The translations under genes were made by a program, and so were the position numbers. From NCBI GenBank assembly GCA_047615875.1, contig JBLHGU010000125.1, forward strand, positions 1 through 14,930: DNA of 14,930 nucleotides. Reading direction: 5' to 3'. This document shows, in pieces, positions 1 to 7,043 of this stretch. The notes under the pieces were generated by a model, which saw nothing but the letters and a program-made list of their open reading frames with translations, made no database searches and was not told the origin of the DNA. Source of the DNA: JBLHGU01 sp047615875 (GTDB lineage: Bacteria; Pseudomonadota; Gammaproteobacteria; Arenicellales; CAJQKF01). Each line of letters opens with the position of its first letter. The stretch's first letter is position 1.

Positions 1-387
1 ACTTGGCACCCCTGCCTCTCGCAACATGCTTATCGCATCAATCACAAACTGATAGTTAACTTCACCATCACCACGCACTAAAAACGACAGGCTTGCGTTA
101 CTGCGTAATACGGCCTGAGCTTTCACGCGGATTTCATTCAGACTTTCAACTGCGGTTTCATCATCGTTGACGAAGTACTCACCCTGCTTGTTCACAGTTA
201 GCACAAAGGGTTCCTCAGGATCATCTACCGGCTCAGAGCTGGCAATTGGTAAATCAACCTTTACGCCCTGGGTTAACAATGGGGCGGTAACCATAAAAAT
301 AATTAGCAACACCAACATTACATCAATATAGGGAACGACATTAATCTCGCTCATCTGTTGCTTACGCCTACGACGATTCTGACTCAT
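1..387 (-). CDS. tolR: TolR, Tol-Pal system inner-membrane protein (3' end outside window)
   Basis: Partial gene: 129 codons are visible from an ATG at 387 and the stop lies beyond position 1. TolR is a single-pass inner-membrane protein that works with TolQ as a proton-driven motor energising TolA, which keeps the outer membrane drawn in during cell division. The visible protein begins MSQNRRRRKQQMSEINVVPY, a basic cytoplasmic N-terminus followed by one membrane helix at about residues 17-36. That helix holds Asp22, matching the essential proton-pathway Asp23 of E. coli TolR. A periplasmic domain of ExbD/TolR type follows (residues 40-129 seen). The gene starts 15 bp after tolQ ends, so the two are almost certainly co-transcribed. 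tolA, tolB and pal would be expected beyond the left edge. Confidence 0.95.
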   Translation of the reverse strand, partial: MSQNRRRRKQQMSEINVVPYIDVMLVLLIIFMVTAPLLTQGVKVDLPIASSEPVDDPEEPFVLTVNKQGEYFVNDDETAVESLNEIRVKAQAVLRSNASLSFLVRGDGEVNYQFVIDAISMLREAGVPS

Positions 388-402
388 GATCTTAATCAGC
401 GG

Positions 403-1116
403 CTATTTGTTACGTCCGTCTATGCTCTGTCGATTCACAATACTAAGGAACTCTTCAAGGAACATGTCGTATCGGTTTATCAGGCGTTCCGCGGAATTAT
501 TGAATCGGTTGTAGGCGATAACCGCCGGAATCGCGGCAAATAAACCCATTGCCGTAGCAATCAAAGCCTCGGAAATACCCGGTGCCACTGTAGCAATAGT
601 GACTTGTTGCATAGCTCCAAGTGAACGGAACGAGTTCATTATTCCCCACACCGTACCAAACAGGCCGATATATGGGCTGGTAGAACCGACAGTAGCAAGA
701 AAGGACAAATTTGATTCGATAACTTCAATTTCTCGGGATAGCGCAACACGCATAGCACGATGCACACCGTCTACTAGATCACCCCGCACTACCTCACTAG
801 AAGAGGAAAGACGATTATATTCCCTATAACCTGCGACAAAAATATTCGCCATGCCTATCATGCGTTTTTCGTCAGCCGACCATTCACGATAAAGCCGATT
901 TAACTCTCCGCCAGACCAAAAGTCTGATTCGAATACATCTGACGCTGCACGTAGTGCCTTAAAAGACGACCATTTGTTAAAGATCATTGTCCAGGAGATG
1001 ACGGATGCCACCAACAAAATCATCATTACCAACTGAACCAGAAAACTGGCGTTAACAATGAGTTCAAGAATAGAGAGCGAATCGTTGCTCAGCTCTATGG
1101 CTACTGGGTTATCCAT
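403..1116 (-). CDS. tolQ: TolQ, Tol-Pal system proton-channel subunit
   Basis: Encodes 237 residues, close to the usual 225-235 for TolQ, of the MotA/TolQ/ExbB family. TolQ forms a pentamer around TolR helices and carries the proton flow that powers TolA. Three membrane segments can be seen, at about residues 19-41, 138-160 and 180-202, with a large cytoplasmic loop between the first two. Thr155 (in LFGTVWGIMNSF) and Thr188 (in IATAMGLFAAIP) sit where the conserved channel threonines of the family lie. The ATG at 1116 falls inside the end of ybgC, giving a 16-bp overlap that suggests translational coupling. No strong ribosome binding site is visible. tolR follows after 15 bp. Confidence 0.96.
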   Translation of the reverse strand: MDNPVAIELSNDSLSILELIVNASFLVQLVMMILLVASVISWTMIFNKWSSFKALRAASDVFESDFWSGGELNRLYREWSADEKRMIGMANIFVAGYREYNRLSSSSEVVRGDLVDGVHRAMRVALSREIEVIESNLSFLATVGSTSPYIGLFGTVWGIMNSFRSLGAMQQVTIATVAPGISEALIATAMGLFAAIPAVIAYNRFNNSAERLINRYDMFLEEFLSIVNRQSIDGRNK

Positions 1117-1523
1117 TTTTCTAGGTCATGATAGATAATTTTTGGAATCGCTCGCGGTTTAAGCTTAACGCTATCAACACAGGCGAGCACGACGAGGGCA
1201 GAAAACACTATTTCTGATCCGCGTTTAAGAATTTGGTTCAATTCCAGGCTGGCTTTACGCATTCGTATCAATTTTACGATCGAAACCAGTTGGTCATCCA
1301 ATTGTGCCGGCTTATGGTATCTCGCATCAACTCGGCTAACGGCAAACAGACGTTGCTCACGCCGCTCAATTTCACTTAGCTCGAACCCCAGCGAACGTAA
1401 CCACTCTGTTCGGCCACGTTCAATAAATTTGAGATAGTTGGCATAGTATACAATGCCGGCGGCATCAGTATCTTCGTAATAAATGCGAATATTATGTTCA
1501 AATTGCGGGATTGTTATGCACAT
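1101..1523 (-). CDS. ybgC: YbgC, acyl-CoA thioesterase of the Tol-Pal operon
   Basis: Encodes 140 residues with the 4-hydroxybenzoyl-CoA thioesterase hotdog fold. The N-terminal signature YYEDTDAAGIVYYANYLKF carries Asp18, the catalytic aspartate position of E. coli YbgC; the usual His of VYHASY is Tyr here. Family members hydrolyse acyl-CoA thioesters in the cytoplasm, and E. coli YbgC has been linked to phospholipid metabolism. Its placement as first gene of the tol cluster is widely conserved in proteobacteria, and its end overlaps tolQ by 16 bp. The ATG at 1523 gives a normal-length N-terminus. A 115-bp gap separates it from ruvB, so it may have its own promoter. No clear Shine-Dalgarno sequence is visible. 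Confidence 0.95.
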   Translation of the reverse strand: MCITIPQFEHNIRIYYEDTDAAGIVYYANYLKFIERGRTEWLRSLGFELSEIERREQRLFAVSRVDARYHKPAQLDDQLVSIVKLIRMRKASLELNQILKRGSEIVFSALVVLACVDSVKLKPRAIPKIIYHDLEKWITQ

Positions 1524-1579
1524 TTAAAGTGAGTTTGAATTTAAACCTACTGTTGATGAACTGAGGGTGAATGGAAGAA

Positions 1580-1608
1580 TCTTTATCGTAGTAAATCTAG
1601 TCAATCAA
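1580..1608 (-). promoter_or_regulatory. candidate promoter for ybgC-tolQR
   Basis: In the 115-bp gap between ruvB and ybgC, the minus strand reads TTGATT (1608-1603), a 17-bp spacer, then TAAAGA (1585-1580). This is a recognisable but imperfect sigma70-type pair, and transcription would begin about 50 bp before the ybgC ATG. It would let the tol genes be expressed separately from ruvCAB. Promoter calls by eye are weak; read-through from ruvB is an alternative. Confidence 0.3.
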
Positions 1609-1638
1609 GCATCCCCCACCGGCCCGCTGATATCGGTA

Positions 1639-2700
1639 TCAATCCGCTTGAACCCTACCAGTCTGTTCTGAGAACAACGCGCCCTGGCTTGAGTCTGCTG
1701 GCGCTTCCAGCTGAAAGTACCGCCAGGCACGCTTCGTCACTGTGCGACCACGAGGCGTACGCATCATAAAACCCTGTTGAATTAGAAATGGCTCAATTAC
1801 GTCCTCAATAGTTCCGCGTTCCTCACCAATAGCAGCCGCTAGACTATCCACCCCTACCGGTCCACCATCAAACTTCTCCATAACTGCCAGGAGCAATTTT
1901 CGATCGAGCAAATCCATACCGTGCTCATCCACCTCCAGCATATCTAGTGCGGCACTGGCAATATCGGCTGTAATACGGCCATCAGCACGCACCTCAGCAT
2001 AATCGCGCACCCGTCTTAATAACCGATTAGCAATGCGCGGGGTACCACGTGAACGCCGTGCCACAGCCAACACACCCTCTGTTTCAGTAGGAATGCCGAG
2101 AATATCCGCAGATCGTTTAACAATAATGGCCAGTTCTTCAGAACTGTAAAAGTCGAGCCGTTGCACAATACCGAACCGGTCGCGTAACGGCGATGTTAAA
2201 AGCCCTGCCCGGGTAGTAGCGCCAACTAACGTAAAGGGAGGTAAATTCAGCTTGATGGAACGCGCTGCGGGACCCTCACCAATCATAATATCCAGCTGGA
2301 AATCCTCCATCGCCGGATAAAGAATCTCTTCAATAGCTGGGCTCATTCGATGAATTTCATCCACAAACAGGACATCATTGGCTTCAAGATTAGTTAGCAT
2401 AGCGGCGAGGTCACCGGCTTTTTCCAGCACTGGCCCGGATGTTTGTCGCAGTCGAGCGCCCATTTCATGGGCAAGAATATGAGCCAGTGTGGTTTTTCCT
2501 AATCCGGGCGGGCCAAACACCAGTACGTGATCAAGTGCTTCATTGCGCTGTAGCGAGGCCTGTATAAAGATAGCAAGCTGCTCACGGGTTTTCGGTTGAC
2601 CGATGAAATCTGCCAAACTTAAGGGACGTAGACTACGATCCAGGCGTTGCTCATCATTAGACTCAGGCTCTGCATTTCGATTAAATGTCTGCTCGTTCAC
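1639..2700 (-). CDS. ruvB: RuvB, Holliday-junction branch-migration ATPase
   Basis: Encodes 353 residues, within or just above the usual 335-352. RuvB hexamers on RuvA-bound four-way junctions hydrolyse ATP to drive branch migration during recombination and repair. Visible features are Walker A GPPGLGKTT (residues 63-71), Walker B VLFVDEIHRM with Asp114-Glu115, a sensor-type GATTRAG, the arginine-finger stretch SPLRDRFGI, and a C-terminal winged-helix domain containing EPFLIQQGFMMRTPRGR. The start is GTG at 2700, and its first bases overlap the TGA of ruvA (GTGA, 4 bp), the classic arrangement for translational coupling. The first 20 residues are variable and acidic. The C-terminal tail after about residue 335 is poorly conserved in the family. 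Confidence 0.98.
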   Translation of the reverse strand: MNEQTFNRNAEPESNDEQRLDRSLRPLSLADFIGQPKTREQLAIFIQASLQRNEALDHVLVFGPPGLGKTTLAHILAHEMGARLRQTSGPVLEKAGDLAAMLTNLEANDVLFVDEIHRMSPAIEEILYPAMEDFQLDIMIGEGPAARSIKLNLPPFTLVGATTRAGLLTSPLRDRFGIVQRLDFYSSEELAIIVKRSADILGIPTETEGVLAVARRSRGTPRIANRLLRRVRDYAEVRADGRITADIASAALDMLEVDEHGMDLLDRKLLLAVMEKFDGGPVGVDSLAAAIGEERGTIEDVIEPFLIQQGFMMRTPRGRTVTKRAWRYFQLEAPADSSQGALFSEQTGRVQAD

Positions 2701-3302
2701 AACTTGCTACCAGATAAGCTGGAAAGCGCCTGGCGAATCAGAGATTCACTGGTAGCGTCTTCATGATTTATTGATTGCACCACCCTGCTCGCCTCAGTGG
2801 GTTTGTAACCTAACGCTATAAGAGCACTGACTGCCTCGGAAACAGGATCAGTGGCAATACCGGTGGAAGACATACTACTTTCTATCGATGTATTTGATAT
2901 ATCCTCCAGCTTGTCGCGCATTTCTATTAGTAAACGCTCAGCAGTTTTTCGACCTATGCCAGGTACACGAGTGAGTGCCGTTATGTCGCCCTGCATCACA
3001 CATTGATGGAACTCTTCGACTCTCAACCCAGACAAAATCGCCAATGCAACTCGTGGGCCCACACCATTGACTTTAAGCAGCATGCGAAACAAATCCCGCT
3101 GAGCTCTTGTAGAAAAGCCATAAAGCCGATGGGCATCTTCCCTAACCTGCATATGTATATGAAGTAATACGTTGGCGCCTGTATCGGGAAGATCGTAAAA
3201 CGTGGTCATAGGCGCTTCGACTTCATAACCAACACCGGACACATTAACCAACAACTGGGGTGGCTGTTTCTGTACCAGTCGTCCTTCAAGAAAACCAATC
3301 AT
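2697..3302 (-). CDS. ruvA: RuvA, Holliday-junction DNA-binding subunit
   Basis: Encodes 201 residues from the ATG at 3302 (MIGFLEGRLV, the canonical RuvA N-terminus). The frame stays open 19 codons further upstream, but those codons lie inside ruvC and do not resemble the family. RuvA tetramers hold the Holliday junction open in a square plane and load RuvB. An N-terminal OB-fold domain (about 1-64) is followed by two helix-hairpin-helix motifs, VNGVGPRVALAI and VPGIGRKTAERLL, then a linker rich in Ser/Thr and a C-terminal three-helix domain (about 155-201) that contacts RuvB. The ATG overlaps the TGA of ruvC (ATGA), and the stop overlaps the ruvB start, so the three ruv genes form one coupled unit. 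Confidence 0.97.
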   Translation of the reverse strand: MIGFLEGRLVQKQPPQLLVNVSGVGYEVEAPMTTFYDLPDTGANVLLHIHMQVREDAHRLYGFSTRAQRDLFRMLLKVNGVGPRVALAILSGLRVEEFHQCVMQGDITALTRVPGIGRKTAERLLIEMRDKLEDISNTSIESSMSSTGIATDPVSEAVSALIALGYKPTEASRVVQSINHEDATSESLIRQALSSLSGSKL

Positions 3303-3799
3303 TGAACGTACCCTTGCAATGCAAGTTTTTGGGTGATCCGTGAGGTGTTGATATGGCAAATCGCGCAGGCCAGCGCATCAGCGGCATCACTGGGTGGCTT
3401 GCTGGTCAAACCGAGCAAAACCCGCACCATATGTTGCACCTGGTTTTTATCCGCTGCACCGGTTCCGACAACCGCCTGTTTTATTTGCAGCGCGGAATAT
3501 TCTCCGACCATTAAGCCGGCATTAACGGCAGCACATATGGCAGCGCCCCGTGCATGCCCCAGCACCAGTGCTGAATTAGCGTTTTTGGCCATAAAAACCT
3601 TTTCGATGGCCACAACATCTGGCTGATAATGCTTTACTGCTTCGAAAACGCCAGCGTAAATACATTTTAGACGTTCTGCCAGAGAAGCCTTCGCCATCTT
3701 AACCTCGCCCTTATAAACACAGGTCAATTCATCGCCATTTGCGCTTACAATTCCCAGGCCAGTAATCCGGGATCCAGGGTCAATGCCAAGAACACGCAA
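3299..3799 (-). CDS. ruvC: RuvC, Holliday-junction resolvase
   Basis: Encodes 166 residues, normal for the family (about 160-175). RuvC dimers nick two opposing strands of a Holliday junction to finish recombination. All four acidic metal-binding residues are at the same numbers as in E. coli: Asp7 (GIDPGSRITG), Glu66 (VVAIEKVF), Asp138 and Asp141 (PPSDAADALA). The start is TTG at 3799, chosen because the protein aligns from MRVLGIDPG with no ATG nearby; an AAGGCAG-like ribosome site lies about 8-10 bp before it. The gene begins 17 bp after yebC ends and overlaps ruvA by 4 bp. The weak TTG start may keep this junction nuclease at low level. Confidence 0.97.
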   Translation of the reverse strand: MRVLGIDPGSRITGLGIVSANGDELTCVYKGEVKMAKASLAERLKCIYAGVFEAVKHYQPDVVAIEKVFMAKNANSALVLGHARGAAICAAVNAGLMVGEYSALQIKQAVVGTGAADKNQVQHMVRVLLGLTSKPPSDAADALACAICHINTSRITQKLALQGYVQ

Positions 3800-3816
3800 C
3801 AGACTCTGCCTTAAAA

Positions 3817-4545
3817 CTAACGGTCAGAAAACGTGGCATTCGTAAAGACATCCTGCACGTCATCAATATCTTCGAGCATATCAATCAGCAGCTCTATTTT
3901 GTCTGCGTCGTCACCGGTTAACTCTGTTTCGGTAGCCGGTCGCTGCATTACCTCGGCCACTTCCGCTTCCAGACCAGAATCGGCAAATGCGCTTCGAACC
4001 GCCTCAAATTCTTCTGGTGTAGTAGAAACCTCAATACTGCCATCGTCATTGGTTTCCACATCATCCGCACCTGCTGAAATCGCCTCCTCCATGATTTTCT
4101 CTTCATCACTTCCCGGTGGAAAAACAAATAGACCTGTTTTTGTAAACAGATACGCAACCGAGCCATCTGTACCCAGATTGCCACCGTGTTTGCTAAATGC
4201 GTGACGCACCTCACTGACTGTTCTATTACGATTATCGGTAGTGCACTCCACCAGGAAAGCGATGCCGCCAGGGCCATAGCCTTCGTAGCGAATTTCCTCA
4301 TAATCGACACCTTCAAGCTCACCTGTGCCACGCTTAATGGCACGATCCAGCGTATCCCGCGTCATATTAGAGCCAAGCGCCTTATCTATGGCTGCTCGCA
4401 ATCTGGGATTTGAATCTGCTTCACCACCACCGGTTCTAGCCGATACCGTAATTTCGCGAATGAGCTTTGTGAATAGCTTACCGCGTTTGGCATCCTGGGC
4501 AGCCTTTCTAAACTTGATATTGGCCCACTTACTATGACCAGCCAT
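3817..4545 (-). CDS. yebC: YebC/PmpR/TACO1-family protein
   Basis: Encodes 242 residues, close to the usual 246-250. The N-terminus MAGHSKWANIKFRKAAQDAK is the diagnostic start of the family, and the middle domain GGIAFLVECTTDNRNRTVSE and acidic C-terminal region are typical. Members were first described as transcription regulators (PmpR in Pseudomonas). More recent work on YebC and mitochondrial TACO1 supports a role on the ribosome, relieving stalls at proline-rich stretches. Its position beside aspS and ruvC is conserved in gammaproteobacteria. A good AGGAG site (4551-4555) sits 5 bp before the ATG, and a promoter is likely in the 217-bp gap upstream. ruvC follows after 17 bp. Confidence 0.96.
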   Translation of the reverse strand: MAGHSKWANIKFRKAAQDAKRGKLFTKLIREITVSARTGGGEADSNPRLRAAIDKALGSNMTRDTLDRAIKRGTGELEGVDYEEIRYEGYGPGGIAFLVECTTDNRNRTVSEVRHAFSKHGGNLGTDGSVAYLFTKTGLFVFPPGSDEEKIMEEAISAGADDVETNDDGSIEVSTTPEEFEAVRSAFADSGLEAEVAEVMQRPATETELTGDDADKIELLIDMLEDIDDVQDVFTNATFSDR

Positions 4546-4550
4546 GTGTG

Positions 4551-4555
4551 CTCCT
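4551..4555 (-). promoter_or_regulatory. ribosome binding site of yebC
   Basis: AGGAG on the minus strand, 5 bp before the ATG at 4545. It is the clearest Shine-Dalgarno sequence in this half of the window and fixes the yebC start. Confidence 0.7.
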
Positions 4556-4580
4556 GGGTTGAGTAATCTTAGAGAAGTTA

Positions 4581-4609
4581 TTATTAGTTATTACAGAGGA
4601 AACTTTCAA
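4581..4609 (-). promoter_or_regulatory. candidate sigma70 promoter for yebC-ruvCAB
   Basis: Minus strand reads TTGAAA (4609-4604), a 17-bp spacer, then TAATAA (4586-4581). Transcription would start near 4574, leaving a leader of about 30 nt with the AGGAG site. The surrounding region is strongly AT-rich compared with the genes. This would separate yebC-ruvCAB from the upstream aspS-nudB unit. The spacing is right and both boxes are near consensus, but this is a reading by eye only. Confidence 0.45.
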
Positions 4610-4762
4610 ATAAAAATTGGATAAATAATTTCGCTTTGGTTTCTTGCAACACACCTGACTATTTTAACAGGTTGAATGCTGGGCTGCAGGGCAATGAGCA
4701 CCTGGATAAATATTGATTGTTTTTTACCGAAAATTCTCAAGGGCACCATGCGCATTGTATAT

Positions 4763-5200
4763 CTAGTTAAACAAATTTTCGACGGCAGACAAGTTCGACC
4801 AGGACCAGATTAATCTTCTCGCCTCGTCGAGGTTCACCCAACGGTATTCGCTGTGCTCGCGGGGCTCTATTCTGACATCTACCTCTGCTGGCAGGCGTAA
4901 TGAAAATTGGAATTCCAGATTGTGTGTTGTGCCTGGTTTATAGCGGTGCCTAAAATTCGCAAGAATCTCAAATTGTTCGGTTTTATGGTGATTAGTTAGC
5001 TCCCCAGGCGCCACCTTAATACGGGTTTCTTCCCAGAGCTCTCGTTGGGCAGTTTGTATGGGGTCAGACTCGGCCCACGACATACTTCCGGTAATCGATT
5101 GCCAGAATGCCGGTGGCTGACGATTCAACAACAGAATACGATTGGTTGCCGTATAGACGACAACCAGAACCGATTCTGGCCTTTTATGCTTCGCTGACAT
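4763..5200 (-). CDS. nudB: NudB, dihydroneopterin triphosphate pyrophosphatase
   Basis: Encodes 145 residues from the ATG at 5200 (MSAKHKRPESVLVVVYT), matching the start of E. coli NudB; longer in-frame starts up to 5284 lie inside aspS and do not match the family. NudB removes pyrophosphate from dihydroneopterin triphosphate in folate synthesis. Family marks are FWQSITGSM (about 32-40), FEILANFRHRYKPGTTHN, and the C-terminal SWSNLSAVE. The Nudix box keeps Gly38, Glu44, Arg53-Glu54 and Glu57-Glu58, but has eight residues rather than seven between Glu44 and Arg53, and Arg60 where Gly is usual. It overlaps aspS by 17 bp, with a GGAG touching the ATG directly, so coupled re-initiation after aspS is likely. 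aspS-nudB-yebC order is as in E. coli. Confidence 0.9.
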   Translation of the reverse strand: MSAKHKRPESVLVVVYTATNRILLLNRQPPAFWQSITGSMSWAESDPIQTAQRELWEETRIKVAPGELTNHHKTEQFEILANFRHRYKPGTTHNLEFQFSLRLPAEVDVRIEPREHSEYRWVNLDEARRLIWSWSNLSAVENLFN

Positions 5201-6986
5201 CTCCAGCAGAGGCGATTTTTGGTGCTTTGCGTAGGCGAATTCCCAAATCTTTAAGTTGCTTGTCGTCAACTTCACCCGGCGCATTGGTCAATAGACACGA
5301 TGCTCGCTGGGTCTTCGGAAAGGCAATTACATCGCGAATAGAGTCGGAACCACACATCATTGCGACCAGTCGATCCAGACCGAAGGCGATACCACCGTGT
5401 GGCGGAGCACCAAAATCCAGCGCTTTGATTAAAAAGCCGAATTTCTCCTCAGCTTCCTCATCGCCGATACCTAATAACTTAAGGACCTTTTTCTGCACTT
5501 CAGGTTGATGAATACGGATAGATCCGCCACCGACCTCGGTGCCATTAATAACCATATCGTAGGCTCTCGAAAGCACATTACCTGGATCTGACTCCAGCTT
5601 ACCCATTTCCTCCACCATTGGGGCAGTAAATGGATGATGCAAAGCCTGCCAACGATTACCACCTTCGTCATATTCAACCAGTGGAAAACCTTCGACCCAA
5701 ACCGGGCGCCAGGCATCTTCAACCATATCGAGATCTTGTCCAAGGCGTAAGCGCAATGCGCCGAGTGCATCACTGACCACCTTGGCCTTATCGGCACCGA
5801 AGAACAACAGATCTCCAGTGACGGCACCGGTTCGTTGCATAATCCCGTCTACCACATCATCAGGAAGGAATTTTAGTATCGGCGATTGCAGTCCTTCACG
5901 TCCAGCGTCAGCATCGTTAACTTTAATATAAGCCAGGCCTTTGGCACCGTACAGCTTAACAAATTCTGTATAGGAATCTATTTGCTGCCGACTCAGGCTG
6001 TTGCCACCAGGTACGTGCAAAACGGCTACCCGACCATCCGGGCTGTTTGCCGGGCCAGAGAAAACCTTGAACTCTACTGACTGCATCAGGTCTTTTAAGT
6101 CTTTCAATTGCAAAGGTATACGAAGATCCGGTCGATCTGAGCCAAAGTCACGTATGGCATCGGCATAACTCATACGTGGAAATACATCGGGCAGATTCAC
6201 ATCGAGCAATTTAGCAAATAGCTCCCGAATCATCTGCTCCATGGTGTCGGTGACATCTGCCTCGTCCACGAAAGACATTTCCACATCTAACTGAGTAAAT
6301 TCGGGCTGACGATCAGCGCGCAGATCTTCGTCGCGGAAACAACGTGCAATTTGATAATAACGTTCGAAACCAGACACCATCAGCATTTGTTTAAACAGCT
6401 GAGGAGATTGTGGCAGAGCGAAGAAGCTACCCGTATGAGTTCGACTAGGAACGAGGTAATCTCGCGCGCCTTCCGGTGTTGAGCGGGTCAGAATCGGCGT
6501 TTCAATTTCTATGAAATCGCGCTCTTCAAGGAAGCGTCGCAGAAAACTCGCCACCTTATGTCGCAGGCGCATATTGTGCTGCAATTTCGAGCCGCGCAGG
6601 TCAAGATAACGGTAGGCCAGTCGCACAGCCTCACCCACATCTTCTTCGTCCATCTGAAACGGCAGAGGATTAGAGGCGTTTAATAATTGAATTTCTGAGG
6701 CCAAAATTTCCACTGCACCAGTCGCTAGCCCCTCGTTTGCTGTACCTTCGGGACGCTTTCTAACTGTACCCGTAATTTTCAGCACAAACTCATTTCTGGC
6801 CGCATCTGCCACCTGAAAGGGCGCAGGAAAATCCGGATCCACAACAACTTGCGCTACCGCTGAGCGGTCACGCAAATCGATAAATATTACACCGCCGTGA
6901 TCACGGCGTCGATGCACCCAACCGCAAAGTGTGACTGTAGAATCAATCAGGCTTTCGTTGAGTTCGCCGCAAAGATGGGTTCGCAT
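5184..6986 (-). CDS. aspS: Aspartyl-tRNA synthetase, probably non-discriminating (Asp/Asn)
   Basis: Encodes 600 residues, bacterial AspRS type. It charges tRNA-Asp with aspartate. The ATG at 6986 (MRTHLCGEL) matches E. coli MRTEYCGQL, and a longer TTG start does not. An N-terminal OB-fold anticodon-binding domain (about 1-105) is followed by the class II catalytic core: motif 1 region around IETPILTRSTPEGARDYLVP (161-180), motif 2 FRDEDLRADRQPEF (217-), the bacterial GAD insertion (about 290-420), and motif 3 with FGLDRL near the C-terminus. His30 (RRRDHGG) and Gly81 (RPEGTAN) match His31 and Gly82 of the P. aeruginosa enzyme, which relax specificity so tRNA-Asn is also charged; E. coli has Leu30. 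It follows the zinc-ribbon gene by 57 bp and overlaps nudB by 17 bp. Confidence 0.98.
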   Translation of the reverse strand: MRTHLCGELNESLIDSTVTLCGWVHRRRDHGGVIFIDLRDRSAVAQVVVDPDFPAPFQVADAARNEFVLKITGTVRKRPEGTANEGLATGAVEILASEIQLLNASNPLPFQMDEEDVGEAVRLAYRYLDLRGSKLQHNMRLRHKVASFLRRFLEERDFIEIETPILTRSTPEGARDYLVPSRTHTGSFFALPQSPQLFKQMLMVSGFERYYQIARCFRDEDLRADRQPEFTQLDVEMSFVDEADVTDTMEQMIRELFAKLLDVNLPDVFPRMSYADAIRDFGSDRPDLRIPLQLKDLKDLMQSVEFKVFSGPANSPDGRVAVLHVPGGNSLSRQQIDSYTEFVKLYGAKGLAYIKVNDADAGREGLQSPILKFLPDDVVDGIMQRTGAVTGDLLFFGADKAKVVSDALGALRLRLGQDLDMVEDAWRPVWVEGFPLVEYDEGGNRWQALHHPFTAPMVEEMGKLESDPGNVLSRAYDMVINGTEVGGGSIRIHQPEVQKKVLKLLGIGDEEAEEKFGFLIKALDFGAPPHGGIAFGLDRLVAMMCGSDSIRDVIAFPKTQRASCLLTNAPGEVDDKQLKDLGIRLRKAPKIASAGDVSEA

Positions 6987-7043
6987 AGTTGTCTCTTTTA
7001 TCTGCTGCAACCGCAACAGTTGATGGAAGATGGAAAAATTTAA

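Noticed and set aside
3303..3359. Longer RuvA start adding 19 residues
   Set aside because: The added residues lie inside ruvC in another frame and do not match RuvA, while MIGFLEG at 3302 is the canonical start and forms the ATGA overlap.
3948..4343. 131-codon ORF on the minus strand inside yebC
   Set aside because: It is an out-of-frame reading of yebC, which is clearly the real gene; the product has no recognisable domain.
5471..5827. 118-codon minus-strand ORF inside aspS
   Set aside because: Out-of-frame shadow of the conserved AspRS catalytic region; no domain seen.
6987..7016. Longer AspRS from a TTG at 7016
   Set aside because: The ten extra residues have no family match; MRTHLCGEL at 6986 aligns directly with other AspRS proteins.
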